Below, in pieces: positions 11,783-23,410 of a DNA stretch of 64,000 nucleotides. The position numbers and the translations under genes were made by a program. The notes beneath the pieces were generated by a model. The model saw only the letters and a list, made by a program, of their open reading frames with translations, was not told the DNA's origin and ran no database searches. The DNA lies in assembly GCA_030762935.1 (NCBI GenBank), contig CM060882.1, forward strand, positions 18,357,001 through 18,421,000. Reading direction: 5' to 3'. The stretch is from Hymenopus coronatus. Lineage: Eukaryota; Arthropoda; Insecta; Mantodea; Hymenopodidae. The stretch's first letter is position 1; each line of letters opens with the position of its first letter.

Positions 11783-12037
11783 GTAGCTCCGTGTCACAGC
11801 TCATAGAGAGCCTTGGCCTACCGCCCGGTCACTGCGTCCCCCATCTAGGTCCACGACACACCTCATGGAGGGGTGCAATATTGGTTGGGGGGGGGGGGTG
11901 AGACGTTGTCAGCGCTTCGAGCCCCCCGGCCAGTTAATGCGGTCTTCACGACCTAGAGCCGCTATTTCTCAATCAAGTAGCTTCTCAATTAGCCCCTCAG
12001 GGACATCACGAGGCTGAGTGCACCCCGGTAGTGTGAA
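11783..12037 (-). mobile_element. Family G short retroelement, second copy
   Basis: Homologous to 2327-2603 along its length (for example 'CCTTGGCCTACCGCCCGGTC', 'CCGGCCAGTTAATGCGGTC'). It carries a G9+ run near 11889-11898. It is inserted between two sequences that are contiguous in the duplicated block at about 12612-12660, which acts as an empty site. Confidence 0.6.
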
Positions 12038-12039
12038 TA

Positions 12040-12189
12040 AGATATAATCCTTTATTGAACATGTTTCATCTATTTTAAACACCTAAACGGTAGAGAAAAT
12101 GGCAGCATAAAACATAATCATCAAAATTGATCTAAATCAGTAACCGCAGTAAGCTGGAAATAGATATAAATTTTGGAATTCAGATGAAA
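12040..12189. repeat. Left unit of ~150-bp direct repeat
   Basis: Matches 12640-12815: both share CCTTTATTG, GGTAGAGAAAAT, TCTAAATCAG and CTGGAAGTAGATAT-like blocks in the same order. Both copies sit just 3' of an H1 hairpin end. This suggests a tandem duplication of an H1 3' end with its flank, or a transduced flank. Confidence 0.55.
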
Positions 12190-12620
12190 ACAATCTGTTG
12201 TGCTGCATTCGCGTGACTTTCTCTAGCTGTTTCACAAAGAAACTTTGCTTACAAACGATAATTCTAATATCTACGTCATGCTAATCGAGATAAGTATTAG
12301 TAGAAACAGTTTTATTACTTAGTTCCTTATAAGTAGAAGGGAAGTAAGAGAATACACTAGGCTAAACCGATAGTCAAATGCTTTAAAATTTGTTTGCTAT
12401 GGGATTGAAATTCGTTTCTTTGAGTGGCCAAGTGTTGACAAGTTCCGGTATGAGAAAAATACACACACACACAGAGGGCATTTTTATAAAAATGCTTTTT
12501 TGGACTCAGGAAGTCTGCACTCATATATTTCTAATAAAATCTAGGTATAGAATTTTTGGGAGCAATACAATACCTTCTCTATACGCTATGTAGGTACATA
12601 GTACGTGTTCAGAAAGTAAA
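12190..12620 (+). mobile_element. H1 copy with large internal deletion
   Basis: The 5' part (CGCGTGACTTTCTCTAGCTG onward) joins directly at a CA tract (12461-12472) to the 3' part. The ~400-bp centre is missing. The hairpin at 12577-12612 ends in AGAAAGTAAAAAGTAAT. Confidence 0.65.
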
Positions 12621-12639
12621 AAGTAATGTGAATGTAACT

Positions 12640-12815
12640 TATAAGATATGTACCTTTATTGTATACATTTCCTCTATCTTAAGGACTTAATGGTAGAGAA
12701 AATAGAAACATACAACCCTGAATGATTTAGCCAATCAGTAAAATTCAAATTGCTCTAAATCAGAGCCCGCAGTAATCTGGAAGTAGATATGAGTTTTGAC
12801 ATTCAGCTGAAAAAC
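12640..12815. repeat. Right unit of ~150-bp direct repeat
   Basis: The partner of 12040-12189, more complete at its left edge (TGAATGTAACTTATAAGATA). Confidence 0.55.
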
Positions 12816-13473
12816 AAAGAAAAATGCAACGGATCCATATTTTGAAAGCAAACAGTTTCGACAAATGTGAGAAATGCAGCATGTATAATTAATTTACCGG
12901 ATTGTTTTCCTTGGGCAACAGATCATAACATCAATATTCCAAACTTTCAGTATTTGCTGTATTCAAATTAACCGGAATTATTATTTATAGTAAATTAATT
13001 TCATCAACATTAGAGCTGACACATTTTAGTGTTTGAAAACAATGGTAATGTTTAACAAATGAAGTTCACAACACATGACCGGAAAGAGATAACAAAAAAT
13101 ACCTCGCCAAGTTTACTCAAAGCAAAGCGCTATATCAACAGATACTGTTTTTGCTAACCCGGGCTTTATTCGGTTGCAAACTTTCATAAACACATTCCGT
13201 ATGCTGCAGGACTGTGGGGGAGGGGGGGGCCTTTGAACAAACTGGCGCCGAGGTTCACCAACTGCGGTGCCGAAAGTACAAGAATTCTTAACAAACTTGC
13301 TGAATGTAAGAGCAGTTTTTGCTGTCGAAACTTCATTTTACAGAGAAGCTGGTTATTTGGTGCTGCATAAAAGCGTTGCAAGGTTCACTTGGAGAAATTC
13401 TCAAGGGAGATTATACCTACATAACTCCATCAAACGGCAGCACCTCACTTGGAGACGAATAGGGGATTTACTT
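12816..13473. other. Unassigned sequence
   Basis: No known element or gene recognised. It contains a G-rich run (13214-13231) and a short open frame on the plus strand (13267-13503) that runs into H1 sequence, so it is not supported as coding. Confidence 0.4.
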
Positions 13474-14270
13474 TTATTTTCTCTGCACGTACTATGCACA
13501 TAGTGTATAGAGAAGGTACTGTAATGCACCCAAAAATCCGATACCGAAATTTCACGGGAAATACATATTCTGAGTTCCCTGACTCTAAAAAAGAGCATTT
13601 TTAGAAAAAGGTCCTATGTTTGGGCAGCATAGCTCAAAAACGAAAAGACGGTTGAATACCAAACTTGCTATTTAAGTTGAGCATCTTCCAAGGATAAATA
13701 CGAAGATTTTCACTAATATCCCTCACACTAAACGACCCTTTACATTGAATATTTTTTCGAAATATTTGATTTTATGAAAAATTGCTCTAACAATTTTGGC
13801 TATAATAGCGTGTGTTAAAGATGTTTACATGACAAATAAAATGTATATCCTAAATTTCTTGGGAATAGCCAGTAAAGTCCTCTACATATTAAATGATTTT
13901 TGATAACTAGTAAACCGTAAGAGATTGACATAAACTCACTACATAAAAATGTGGACTTAGTTAAAATAGACAGTTTGTCATATACGGTTTTTCTAAAGTT
14001 AACCATTTCATAGTTATTCCCTGTATTATGCTTCAATTTTAAAATACTTAAAATTATTCTCACTCAAGAAGTCGTCGTGCACTTCATATCTCGTTTGTTT
14101 TTCCCCAGGCCAAGACAGTCGCATGGCTTCAACTTTTAAAACATTTTCTTGTCGTTTTAGCTTAGTGTATCCCCTTATTTCCCTTCTACTTACAAGGAAG
14201 TAGGCAGTAAGACAGTTTCTGGCTATGTTTATCTTGATTAGCATGAAGGGAAAAAGAGTAATATGTTATA
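13474..14270 (-). mobile_element. H1 copy, 5'-truncated
   Basis: Hairpin CTGCACGTACTATGCACATA at 13482. The body is diverged. It lacks the final ~40 bp of the 5' end and abuts a tandem repeat. Confidence 0.65.
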
Positions 14271-14274
14271 CAGA

Positions 14275-14700
14275 CTGCTCGTTCCTTCTAGACGAATGAC
14301 CTTTAGCGAAGATATAGTGAGCTAGCCTGCCCTTGATAAACAGGTCAGTTTATGTTACAATAACAAACAGCTCTGCTTCCTTACGATTACGTTTCGAGAA
14401 TACACAGGTTATAGGCTGCTCGTTCCTTCTAGAAGAATGATCTTTATAGAAGATACAGTGAGCTAGTCTACCCTTATAAACAGGTCAGCAAACAGTTTAT
14501 GTTACAATAACAAATAGCTCTGCTTCCTTGTGATTATGTTTCGAGAATACACAGGTTATAGGCTGCTCGTTCCTTCTAGACGAATGACCTTTATAGAAGA
14601 TACAGTGAGCTAGTCTACCCTTATAAACAGGTCAGCAAACAGCTTATGTTACAAAAACAAACAGCTCTGCTTCCTTATGATTATGTTTCGAGAATATACA
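14275..14700. repeat. Three-unit tandem repeat, ~141-147 bp period
   Basis: Units start with CTGCTCGTTCCTTCTAGA at 14275, 14416 and 14563. Each contains TACAGTGAGCTAG-like and AACAGCTCTGCTTCCTT blocks. Units differ by small indels (for example CAGCAAACAG absent from unit 1). No coding potential or match to H1. Confidence 0.8.
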
Positions 14701-15210
14701 GTAAATGTAAGGCACTCGTATCTAATCTCTCATTTGAAAATGGCATTCATAAAGAACTGGTGCGTGACCTGTAAGAATAGTTTGTTTGCAGAACATGTGA
14801 ATGGAAACACATCAGACCTATTAATTCTAATTTAGATAAATATTGGAAGATATATTTGTGAGATATTTTCTTATAGGTTTAAGGGGAATAAGGGAAAGCA
14901 TTTGGCTAAAGTACGCATGTCCAAATTGAAGCAGAAAGGGAAGGTGCAGTAATTCGTTACACACTGAGTGAAGCATTGGTGCATGCCACTATGCGACGTA
15001 AAGGACCTCTTCATCTGCGGATTGTTACTTCGGTAATGTTTTACGTTGGTCGAGGATGATATACAGAGCCTTAATAGATGAAGCAAATGATCGTCGCGTA
15101 ACCTACTGCGATGTTGGTTTTTAATATAATTAATTTTAGAGAAGATTTGCTTGAAAATGTATGTGGAGAAAAATGTTGTCATTAAATATGATGCAGGTAT
15201 TTGTAATTTA
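14701..15210. other. Unassigned sequence with H1 5' scrap
   Basis: A 25-bp H1 5' end fragment (ATGTGAATGGAAACACATCAGA near 14794) is followed by about 400 bp with no recognised feature. Confidence 0.4.
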
Positions 15211-15211
15211 A

Positions 15212-15990
15212 AAATCTGATGTGTTCCATTCACATGATTTTCTCTAAATATCTACAATAAATTATTGTTTAAAAACTTATTCTTCTATTTACTTAATACC
15301 GATTGAGAAAAAATGAGCAGAAAGGGTATTATTACTTGCTTCCCTGCAAGTAGAAGGGAAATAAAGGGGTATCATAGGCTAACTGAAACTAGTAACTAGG
15401 AATATCTCAAAATTGTCAACTCCACGAAAAAATTATATAACTAAATTATGTGTTTTAACGAGATCTACGTGTTTTGTTAAGTGATTTTTGCCTATCTCTT
15501 ACAGTTAACCAGTTATACAAAATTCAGCAAAATGTATCCAGAATAAACATGTCTTCAGAGACTATTCTCAGAAATTTGAAAATATACATTTTATTTGTCA
15601 TGTAAATATCTTAAATACAAGAGATTCAATTCAAAATCTTTAGATCCAATTTTGAGAAAATCTACATTTTCGAAATGTTTCCATGTAGGCGGTAGTTGGG
15701 GGTGGGGGATTTTCTTGAAAATCTTTTTGTTGCAACCTTAGAAGATTCCGAACTTAAATACCAAGTTGTGTATTTAAAGGTGTTTTCGTTTTTGAGCTAC
15801 GCTGCCCCCCCCCCCCCCACACACACACACACACACACAGGGACATTTTTCTAAAAATATTGTATTTTTTTTTGGATTCAGGGCGTCTCAAAATATGTAT
15901 TTCCGGTGAAATCTCGGTATCGAGTTTTTGGGTAAAATACAATACCCTCCCTACACACCATGTACATAGCACGTATAGAGAAAGTAAAAA
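15212..15990 (+). mobile_element. H1 copy with internal deletion
   Basis: A complete 5' end (TCTGATGTGTTCCATTCACA) and a complete 3' end (CACGTATAGAGAAAGTAAAA). The block between 'GGCTAACTGA' and 'AACTAGTAACTAGGAATATC' is shortened. C-run and CA tract at 15806-15839. Confidence 0.7.
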
Positions 15991-16434
15991 TGAATCCTTA
16001 GGCAAAGATTTAAATAACTCCCAACCTCTTTCTTCGCACATAATATATTCGTGGAATTTTGTAGAGCAGGTATTTGTTCAGTTTGTATGGAGGCTCTGAA
16101 ATTATAACAAAAACATAATTCCCTTGTTGCAAAGCTATTATCCTCCTTATGTTCGCTTACAAAGACCACACTAGTTACGGACCATTCTATGCGTGACACA
16201 CCAGCATTTCCCCTCTTTGATTGGAATCCTCCGAAACGACATCCTGATCAGTACCTCGCAACGGTTACCTCTATACATGCCTGGAATAAAGCGATAGTCA
16301 AATCGTTTAATATCTGGCTGCTATGTGATGACTTTGAAATTCCGTTTTCTGTGTATGACGAGCATGAAAATGAAAGGAAGAAGGAAGGGAAAAGGATTAT
16401 GCCATTATTGACACTCAGGCTCACATATATGTTG
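15991..16434. other. Mostly unassigned; short H1 scrap
   Basis: An H1-like block (AATAAAGCGATAGTCAAATC then CTGCTATGTGATGAC) at 16285-16330. The rest is unrecognised. The open frame 16189-16446 overlaps this scrap and is not supported. Confidence 0.4.
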
Positions 16435-16563
16435 ATGTTTTTCTAGGAATACCCATTTTGGATTAGATGTCCTTAAATCATGCATTTCCGATGAAATCAC
16501 GGTGTCAAATTTTGGGGTAGAATACGGTACTCCCTATTTATTACATGTAGTAGAGAGAAAAAA
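16435..16563 (+). mobile_element. H1 3' fragment
   Basis: Matches H1 from 'TTTTTCTAGGAATACCCATT' to a degraded hairpin TACATGTAGTAGAGAGAAA. 16564-16858 holds nothing recognised. Confidence 0.5.
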
Positions 16564-16859
16564 ATACTGCACAAGGGATGTTGATCTCTTTAAATGGTTA
16601 TTTTAATCGAATGAAAATTGTATGTAACGAGGTGCACGAAAACCACACGATAATCGAAAACAGACTTTGCACATGTGTATCTTTAATAAATATTAGAAAG
16701 GAGATACGGTATGCACGCACAACTATGATTTTTTATGTGGTTGTGTGTGTTTAAACAAACAATGGAAATAATTGAATACAGGTGGGCATGACAATTCTAC
16801 ACTGATAATAATTGCTTTGCTTAGTTACTTGTTTCAATAACCATTGAATAATTAAAAAA

Positions 16860-17730
16860 ATATGATGTATTCCATTCACATAACTTTCTCAACATCTCTG
16901 TAACAAATTGTTGTTAAAAAGCTTATTATTCTATCTACATCATGCAAATCGAGATAAACATTAGCAGAAATTATCTTATCACTTGCTTACTTGTAAGCAA
17001 AAGGGAAATAAGAAAATGCACAGGCTAAAGCGATAGTCTCGCTCTTTAAAAGCAGGTCGCTGTGTGAAACAATTAAAATTCCATTATTTTTGCTTGCCGG
17101 GAGTAAGCAAACGAGAAACGAGAAGAAAGATGTCTTTCCGTTTGAGAAAAGTTTAAGTGGCATAAATTCTCACCAATAAACCGGAATATTTCGAAAAGGT
17201 TAACTCTACAAAAATATATGTGACATTAACTGTGTGTTTTAATGAAGTTTAACTTTTTTGCGTAGTAAGTTTTCGTCAATCGCTTACGGTTTTACAGTTA
17301 TACAAAACTCATTCAAAATGAAGAGGTCTTCAGAAGCTATTCCCATAAAATTCAAGATGTACGCCTAATTTGTCATAAAAAAGAAGTCTTAAACATAATG
17401 CATTTTAATCAAAATCGTTTGAACATTTTTGAGAAAATAAAAATCATCGAAAAGTTTTCCATGTAAAGTGTAGTTTGCGGTAGGGGGATTTTCTTGAACA
17501 TCATCGTGCCGCATCCTTGGAAGATATTAAACTTGTATACCAAGTTTGAGATTTTACCAACTTTTCGTTTTTGAGTTATCATGTTCACAGACGAAATACT
17601 TTTTTTTTTTTTTTTTTTTTGGATTCAGGGGACTCTAAAACGTCTATTTCCGGTGAAATCTCGGTATTGAATTTCTGGCTGTGTAATATCTTCTCTATAA
17701 ACTATGTACATAGTACGTGTAGAGAAAATA
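16860..17730 (+). mobile_element. H1 near full-length copy
   Basis: 5' end ATGATGTATTCCATTCACAT, body, then 3' hairpin CTATAAACTATGTACATAGT and GTGTAGAGAAAATAAAA. The microsatellite is replaced by T21 at about 17599-17620. Confidence 0.65.
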
Positions 17731-17756
17731 AAAAGTAATAATAAAGTGAGGAAAGG

Positions 17757-18276
17757 TGAGGAGAAAATCATTTGAGTGGAACGCATCAGGTTTTTTTTTT
17801 TTTTTGTCGGTGCAATCTAGATACCACATTTGTGTGGAAACAATTTTTCCTCTACCTAGCATAGATTTGTGGTTGAGTAAGCAAATTGGCGCCCAAGTAA
17901 CTGTAAACTATTTCAGGGATCTTTATATTGCTCAGAGCAGAATGCTGATGTATGTATTATTAGGTGATGGATGTGGCCTTTATGAAGGCTGTAAGTCCAC
18001 TTTTCAATGCTAGTTTTACAAACGGCTATTCAGTATGCGCCAAGCGTGGCCGGAACGTTAAAGTGGCTAATGTAAAGTGCACACACATACACGAGAATCT
18101 GTAGTGGCACTTAGTGTTATAAATAACGTGTTCATGGACCGGATCACCATCGACAAATCCTCCATCATCATTGTGCAGTATTGCACATCTCAGATCTCTT
18201 TATCAGCCCTGCATACTTATACAAGTACATATTATTTTCTCCACTACCTGCTTAACAGTAAGTAGAGGTAGCATTA
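17757..18276. other. H1 5' scrap and unassigned sequence
   Basis: GAGAAAATCATTTGAGTGGA at 17760 is a minus-strand H1 5' end scrap. The remainder up to the mariner TA has no recognised feature. Confidence 0.4.
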
Positions 18277-18336
18277 TAATAGGGTTGGCTGATAAGTCCC
18301 TGGCCTTTCAATGAAAACAGCATTTAAATTTCTCTT

Positions 18337-18914
18337 TTACTTTCTCTACAATATGTACATAGTGTATAGAGAAGGTATTGTAATGCACCCAAAAATTCGA
18401 TACCGAAATTTCACCGGAAACACATTTGGGTCCCCCTGAATCCCCTTTTGGAAAAAGGCCCGTGTGTCTATGGACAGCATAGCTCAAAAACGAAAATACT
18501 AAACTTGGTATTTAAGTTTGGTATCTTCCAAGGATGCGACACGAAGATTTTCAAGAAATTCGCCCCACCCTCAACTACCCTTTATATGGAACTTTTTTCA
18601 AAAAAGTTTTATTTTCTTAAAAATGGTTCTAACGATTTTGATTAAAATATCGTACATTAAAGATATTCACTTGACAAATAAAATGTATATCTTTAATTTT
18701 CTGGGAATAGCCTCTGAAGACTACTTTATTCTGGATTAATTTTACAGAATTTTGCATAATTGCTAAACCGTAAAAGTTGCACAAAAACTTACCACACAAA
18801 AACTGTAGAGCACTTTAAAACACACAATTTATGTTATATATATTTTTTTCGTGGTATTGATTGTTGTTTTAGATATTGCTTGTTTTTGGTTTCAGCTTTG
18901 AAAAACTTATATTT
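18337..18914 (-). mobile_element. H1 copy in mariner, 5'-truncated
   Basis: Hairpin CTACAATATGTACATAGTGT at 18347. The body ends at 'GAAAAACTTATATTTTT', where the next H1 copy starts. The missing ~330 bp does not reappear after that copy, so the pair has lost sequence after insertion. Confidence 0.7.
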
Positions 18915-18915
18915 T

Positions 18916-19815
18916 TATTTTCTCTATACGCACTATGTACATGGTGTATAGAGAAGGTATTGCACTCCACCCAAAAATTCGATACCGGTATTTCACCGGA
19001 AATATATTTTTTTGGGGTCCCCAATAGCCAAAAAAAGCATTTTTACAAAAAGGTCCGTGTGTGTGTGTGTATGTGTATGTGTGTGTGTGAGTGTGTGTCC
19101 GTGTGTCCATGTGTCTGTGAACACGATATCTCAAAAACGAAAAGTCGGTAAAATACCAAACTTGGTATTTAAGTTTAGTATCTTCCAGGGATGCGACACG
19201 AAGATTTTTAGAAAAATCCCCCCACCCCCAACTACCCTTTACATGGAACGTTTTCAAAAAAAATGTATTTTCTTAAAAATGGCTCTAACGATTTTTGTTA
19301 AAATATTGCACATTAAAGATATTTACCTGACAAATAAAATGTATATCTTGAAGTTTATGGAAATAGCCTCTGAAGACTACTTTATTCTGGATTAATTTTA
19401 CAAAATTTCGCATAATTGCTAAACCGTAAGAGTTGGACAAAAACTTACCCCACAAAAACTGTAGAGCACCTTAAAACGCTCAATTTATGTTATATACATT
19501 TTTTTCGTAGTATTGATCGTTGTTTTAGATATTCCTTGGTTTTGGTTTCAGCTTTGAAAAACATATTTTTCTCATACAAGTATTTGTCAACTCCTGTCCA
19601 TACAAACAAAGAGCTTCAGTCACATAGCAACTAGCTTTTGCCTATTACTTGAATCTATGGTATTCCCTTATTTCGCTTCTACTTACAAGGAAGCAAGCAA
19701 AAAGACTATTTCTGCTATTGTTTTCTTGATTAACGTTAAGTAAATAGAAACATAAGCCTTTTAACAATAATTTGTTGCAAAGATATAGAGAAAGTCATGT
19801 GAATGGAACACATGA
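18916..19815 (-). mobile_element. H1 full-length copy in mariner
   Basis: Hairpin CTATACGCACTATGTACATG at 18923, TG tract 19057-19097, 5' end GAACACATGAGATTTTTT at 19806-19823. Joined to mariner 3' sequence (GCTTCATTACTCAGC). Confidence 0.75.
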
Positions 19816-19829
19816 GATTTTTTGCTTCA

Positions 19830-20824
19830 TTACTCAGCATAAAGGCTAATAAATTTGTCACATTGGTGTCCTAATTTAGTTAAACCATCGCAGTGCGATT
19901 TCTCAAGGTCTTCCAAAAAGCTGTTTACCGCATCAATGAAATCCTGTTTGCTGTGAAAGCTTCGTCCTCCAAGACATTTTTTGAGGTTTAGGAACAGGTG
20001 GTAGTCACTGTGTGCTAGATCTGGCGAATAGGCTGGATGTTCAAGCAATTCCAACTTTAATTCGCACATTTTTCCCACTGCAATGACTGAATGATGGGTC
20101 TTTTTACCAAATGAGGTCTTTTTCTTTTCACCTCATCACTCAAACGGTGCAGTAAGCTTGCGTAGTAGCTACTAGTGATAATTTTACCCTTTTCCAAATA
20201 ATCAATAAAAATAATTTCCCTTTGCATCCTAGAAAACACCCGCCATAGCCTGTTAGCTGACAAAATTGGTTTTGCCTCTTTTGAAGTTGGTTCACTTGGC
20301 GCAATCCACTGTTTTGACTATGATTTACTTTCTGGAGTGTAGTGATGTATCCAAGTTTCATTCACGGTAATAAGCCGTCTCAAAATTTCATTGCAATTTT
20401 TACGGTAGAGCTCCACATTCTTAACAGAAACATTTTTTCTTTGCAACTTTTGATCAGGTGTCAACAAACGCGGCACCCATCTTGCACAGACTTTGTGAAA
20501 GCCTAAAACATTACTTAAAATATTACCTGCACGTTCTTGTGATATGTTTACAGCATCTGCTATCTCAAACAACTGTACTTTGCTGTCTTCCAGTACTAAA
20601 CGATGAATTCTTTCAATGATCTCTGGAGTTGTTACTTCTACAGAGCGTCCAGAGCGAGGCTCATCACTAGTGCTCGTACGTCCCATTCTAAACTCTGCAA
20701 CACGCCTTTCAATCATTGAATATGAAGGGGCAGAGTCTTTCAATGTACTGTGCATTTCCTCCTTGATTTCTTTAGGCGCTAAGCCTTTCAAATGGAAGTA
20801 TTTAATCACTGCTCGTTTTTCCAA
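19830..20824 (-). pseudogene. Mariner transposase pseudogene
   Basis: A DDD-type cut-and-paste transposase of the IS630/Tc1/mariner superfamily. The first open part (20824 down to 20318, 168 aa) has the N-terminal helix-turn-helix region (KYFHLKGLAPKEIKEEM), the linker motif WVPRLLTPDQK and the first catalytic block, which reads TVNETWIHHY where active members have a D-E-T-W signature. The first catalytic aspartate is therefore asparagine. A frameshift near 20318-20290 leads into LWRVFSRMQREIIFIDYLEK. A second near 20080-20110 destroys the 'HDNA' block with the second aspartate. The end keeps LLEHPAYSPDLAHSDYHLF (third aspartate) and stops at 19830. Length and order match the family (about 345 aa). 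It is non-functional by at least two frameshifts and catalytic-residue loss. Confidence 0.9.
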
Positions 20825-21029
20825 ATCCTCTATTTTCGTGAAAACCCTAAACTTGTCTTGTTTAAGATTCTGTCATTCGAAATTGACCAGTAACTATGGA
20901 TACAAGCTAGTGTAGAGTTAAGCTATTCGCTGCTACCGTCTAACTGGCACCATATCTGTGTAAGGCCCGGGACTTATCAGCCGACCCTCGTATTCTATAC
21001 AAAAATGTCTGTGTGTCAGTGTGCTTGAT

Positions 21030-21290
21030 CTTTGGGTACTATGCTAGCCCCTGGTTGAAGCCGGGCGGAGGTCAATGGGTTTTTTGGGCGTAAAGGACCT
21101 TAGCTTGGCTTCCTTCGTAAGTGAAGTAAAATCGCTGGTCCCATATCGTAGGTTTCCGGCTAGTAAAAGAACCTCATATGTGTTAAAGATGCCTGAACAA
21201 AATTAAGCAGTTTTTACGCCCAGTATAGAATGAAATTTTAGGAACTGCAGCAGGCAGAACTAAATTTCCATTTTGTGTGTGTGTTTGTGT
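21030..21290 (+). mobile_element. SINE-C copy
   Basis: Shares with 35150-35690 the B-box region (GCCGGGCGGAGG), 'CTTGGCTTCCTTCG', 'AAAATTAAGCAG' and the tail 'GAACTGCAGCAG'. It is unbroken at the point where the 35-kb copy carries another SINE. It ends in a GT-rich tract. Confidence 0.6.
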
Positions 21291-21296
21291 GGGTTT

Positions 21297-21536
21297 TTGT
21301 TAAAAAAATATTAACGTCTTTTGACCTGGTTGGTCATATCGGACGATGAATGCAATTGGTAAAATGATGCTTAAATAATTTCGGGGTCATGGAGCTTAAA
21401 GTTACTCGACATTCAGTATAAGGGAAAATCCCGAAAAAGTATCCGAGTAACTCATCCTAAGCGAGATTCTAACTCGCCAGCTGTTGAGTATGAGACAGAC
21501 ACGCTACCTGCATACTACCCAGGCGGGCATGTGTAT
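21297..21536 (-). mobile_element. SINE-B copy
   Basis: Reverse complement of the SINE at 35358-35611. The minus strand carries the A-box-like region (CCTGGGTAGTATGCAGGTAG) and the B box AGTTAGAATCTCGC, and a T-run on the plus strand marks its 3' tail (about 21297-21308). It lies tail-to-tail with SINE-C. Confidence 0.65.
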
Positions 21537-21950
21537 GTGTGTGGTGTGCATAGTTCAAAAGCGAAAAGTTTGATTTTGCTTAAATGGTTCCAGCGATTTT
21601 GTTTAAAATACTGCATATTAATGATATGTACATCACAAATAAAATGTCTGTCTGAATTTTCTGAGAATAGCCTCTGAAGACTTCTTTATTCTGTGTGAAT
21701 TTTGCGCAACATAAACCGTCAGAGATAGACAAAAACTTACCACACAAAAATGTAAAATCTTTAAAACATACAAATTACGTCATATACACTTTTTTGTAGA
21801 ACTGACCGTTTCTAAGATATTACCTGTTATTGGTTTCACCTTTAAAATACTTATAGTTTTTTCAAACGAGACTATACAAAACGATCTGAACCTCAATTGT
21901 TTCACATAGCGAAACGCTTTTAAACGCTTATCGCTTTAGGTTAATGCATT
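21537..21950 (-). mobile_element. H1 central fragment
   Basis: H1 body from the GT tract (GTGTGTGGTGTGCATAG) to 'CACATAGCGAAACGCTTTTA'. Both termini are absent. Confidence 0.6.
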
Positions 21951-22513
21951 TTAGTACTGTAATTTGAAATATTCCTACTTTGCATGTGCAGCTTTGAGAG
22001 CAATAACTAACAATTTATAAAGACATTGATAACATTTCTATGTACATATTTAATATTTTCAGAATGTAGATCATAACATTAAATTTGGAAACCTTTGCAT
22101 AGTACAGTAACATTGGCTGTAAAAGTCAAGTGATGTTTAAAGTTTAACATATTTATTATTAGTTGTAGTGCGAGACCATTAAATGTTGTATACTTGGTTT
22201 ATTTAATTTTGTATGCTTTGAAATGCTTAATCTTCAAGACCTGCTTGGCCATCATGAACGCAATTTAATCTAATCTAATTTCTGGGATCTACAGACAGAA
22301 TAAAACCTTAGCACTGAAGCCACTAGATGCATGAGTGTATAGCGTACTTCATGTCTCAATGTTGTTGCTCTGCTCTACATCTGAAATAGTGCGAAACCTA
22401 CCGAATGAAAACAGGAGCCGAGCGCCCAAGAAAAGATGCGCGCATACTATACTATGTACGTGATAGTGGAGGTAAAAATCAAAATGATACCTGTAGGTTT
22501 AATTTAATTGTTT
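21951..22513. other. Unassigned; possible non-LTR 3' tail
   Basis: 22180-22281 ends in a short AATCTAATCTAATT tail of the sort seen at 3' ends of some non-LTR retrotransposons. There is no coding part to confirm it. The remainder is unrecognised. Confidence 0.3.
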
Positions 22514-23405
22514 TTACTTTCTCTAGCCCCATATGTACAATGTACATAGGGATAGAGAAGTATTGTATTCCACCCAAAAATTCGATACCGAGATCTCACC
22601 GGAAATACATGTTTTAGGACCTCCTGCATCCAAAAAAAGCATTTTCAGAAAAAGGTCCGTGCGTGTGTGTCCGTGTGTCTGTGAACATGATAACTCAAAA
22701 ACGAAAAGTAGCTAAAATACCAAACTTGGTATTTAAGTTTAGCAACTTCCAGGGATGCGACAAGAAGATTTTGAGAAACATTCCCCCACCCCAAACTACC
22801 CTTTACATGGAACTTTTTTTGAAAATGTTTTTCCTTAAAAATCGCTCTAAAGATTTTGATTAAAATATCATATATTAAAGATATTTACCTAACAAATAAA
22901 ACGTATATCTTGAATTTTCTGCGAATAGCTTCTGAAGACCTGTTCATTCTGGATGAATTTTGCTTAATTTGGCATAACTAGTAAACCGTAAGAAATGGAC
23001 AAAGCTGACTATACAACAAATTTAGGTCTTGTTAAAATACACAAGTTATGTCATATACATTTTTCTCGTAGAACTTTCGTTTTCGAGGTATGCATTTTTA
23101 TTAGTTTCAGTTGTGAAGTACTTAAACTTTCTCAGACGGGAGTGTCTGTTTTTCTTTTGTTCTACTTCTGGCCAAGAAAAGAAGCGATTTGTGATGACAA
23201 TCGCATAACGACAGCTTTTAAAACGTTTGACTATTGGTTTAGCCTAGTGTATTCCCTTATTTTCTTCCTACTTATACGGAACTAAGTAATAGAACATTGT
23301 GCTAATGAGTACCACGATTAGCAAGGTGCAGAGAGAAGAAGAATCTTATGTATGAAGTTTGTAGAACAGCTAGAGAAATTCATGTGAGTGTAGCACATCA
23401 GATTT
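22514..23405 (-). mobile_element. H1 full-length copy, variant-hairpin subfamily
   Basis: The terminal hairpin reads CTAGCCCCATATGTACAATG then TACATAGGGATAGAGAAG: both arms differ from the main family but still pair. Shared with the copy at 37970-38851. 5' end GTAGCACATCAGATTTTTT. Confidence 0.75.
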
Positions 23406-23410
23406 TTTTA

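Larger units (their letters stand above)
18279..20990 (-). mobile_element. Mariner transposon, inactivated, carrying H1 insertions
   Basis: Terminal inverted repeats: AGGGTTGGCTGATAAGTCCC at 18281 and its near-complement GGGACTTATCAGCCGACCCT at 20969-20988. TA dinucleotides flank both ends (18277-78; 20991-92), as mariner insertion requires. The transposase reads on the minus strand. The element is 2.7 kb rather than the usual ~1.3 kb because two H1 copies (18337-19815) sit in its 3' non-coding end. The interior is otherwise mariner-like. Confidence 0.9.

Noticed and set aside
11786..12037. 5S rRNA-like segment (CCCCCATCTAGGT)
   Set aside because: The resemblance is limited to about a dozen bases, and no 5S secondary structure or internal control region could be placed.
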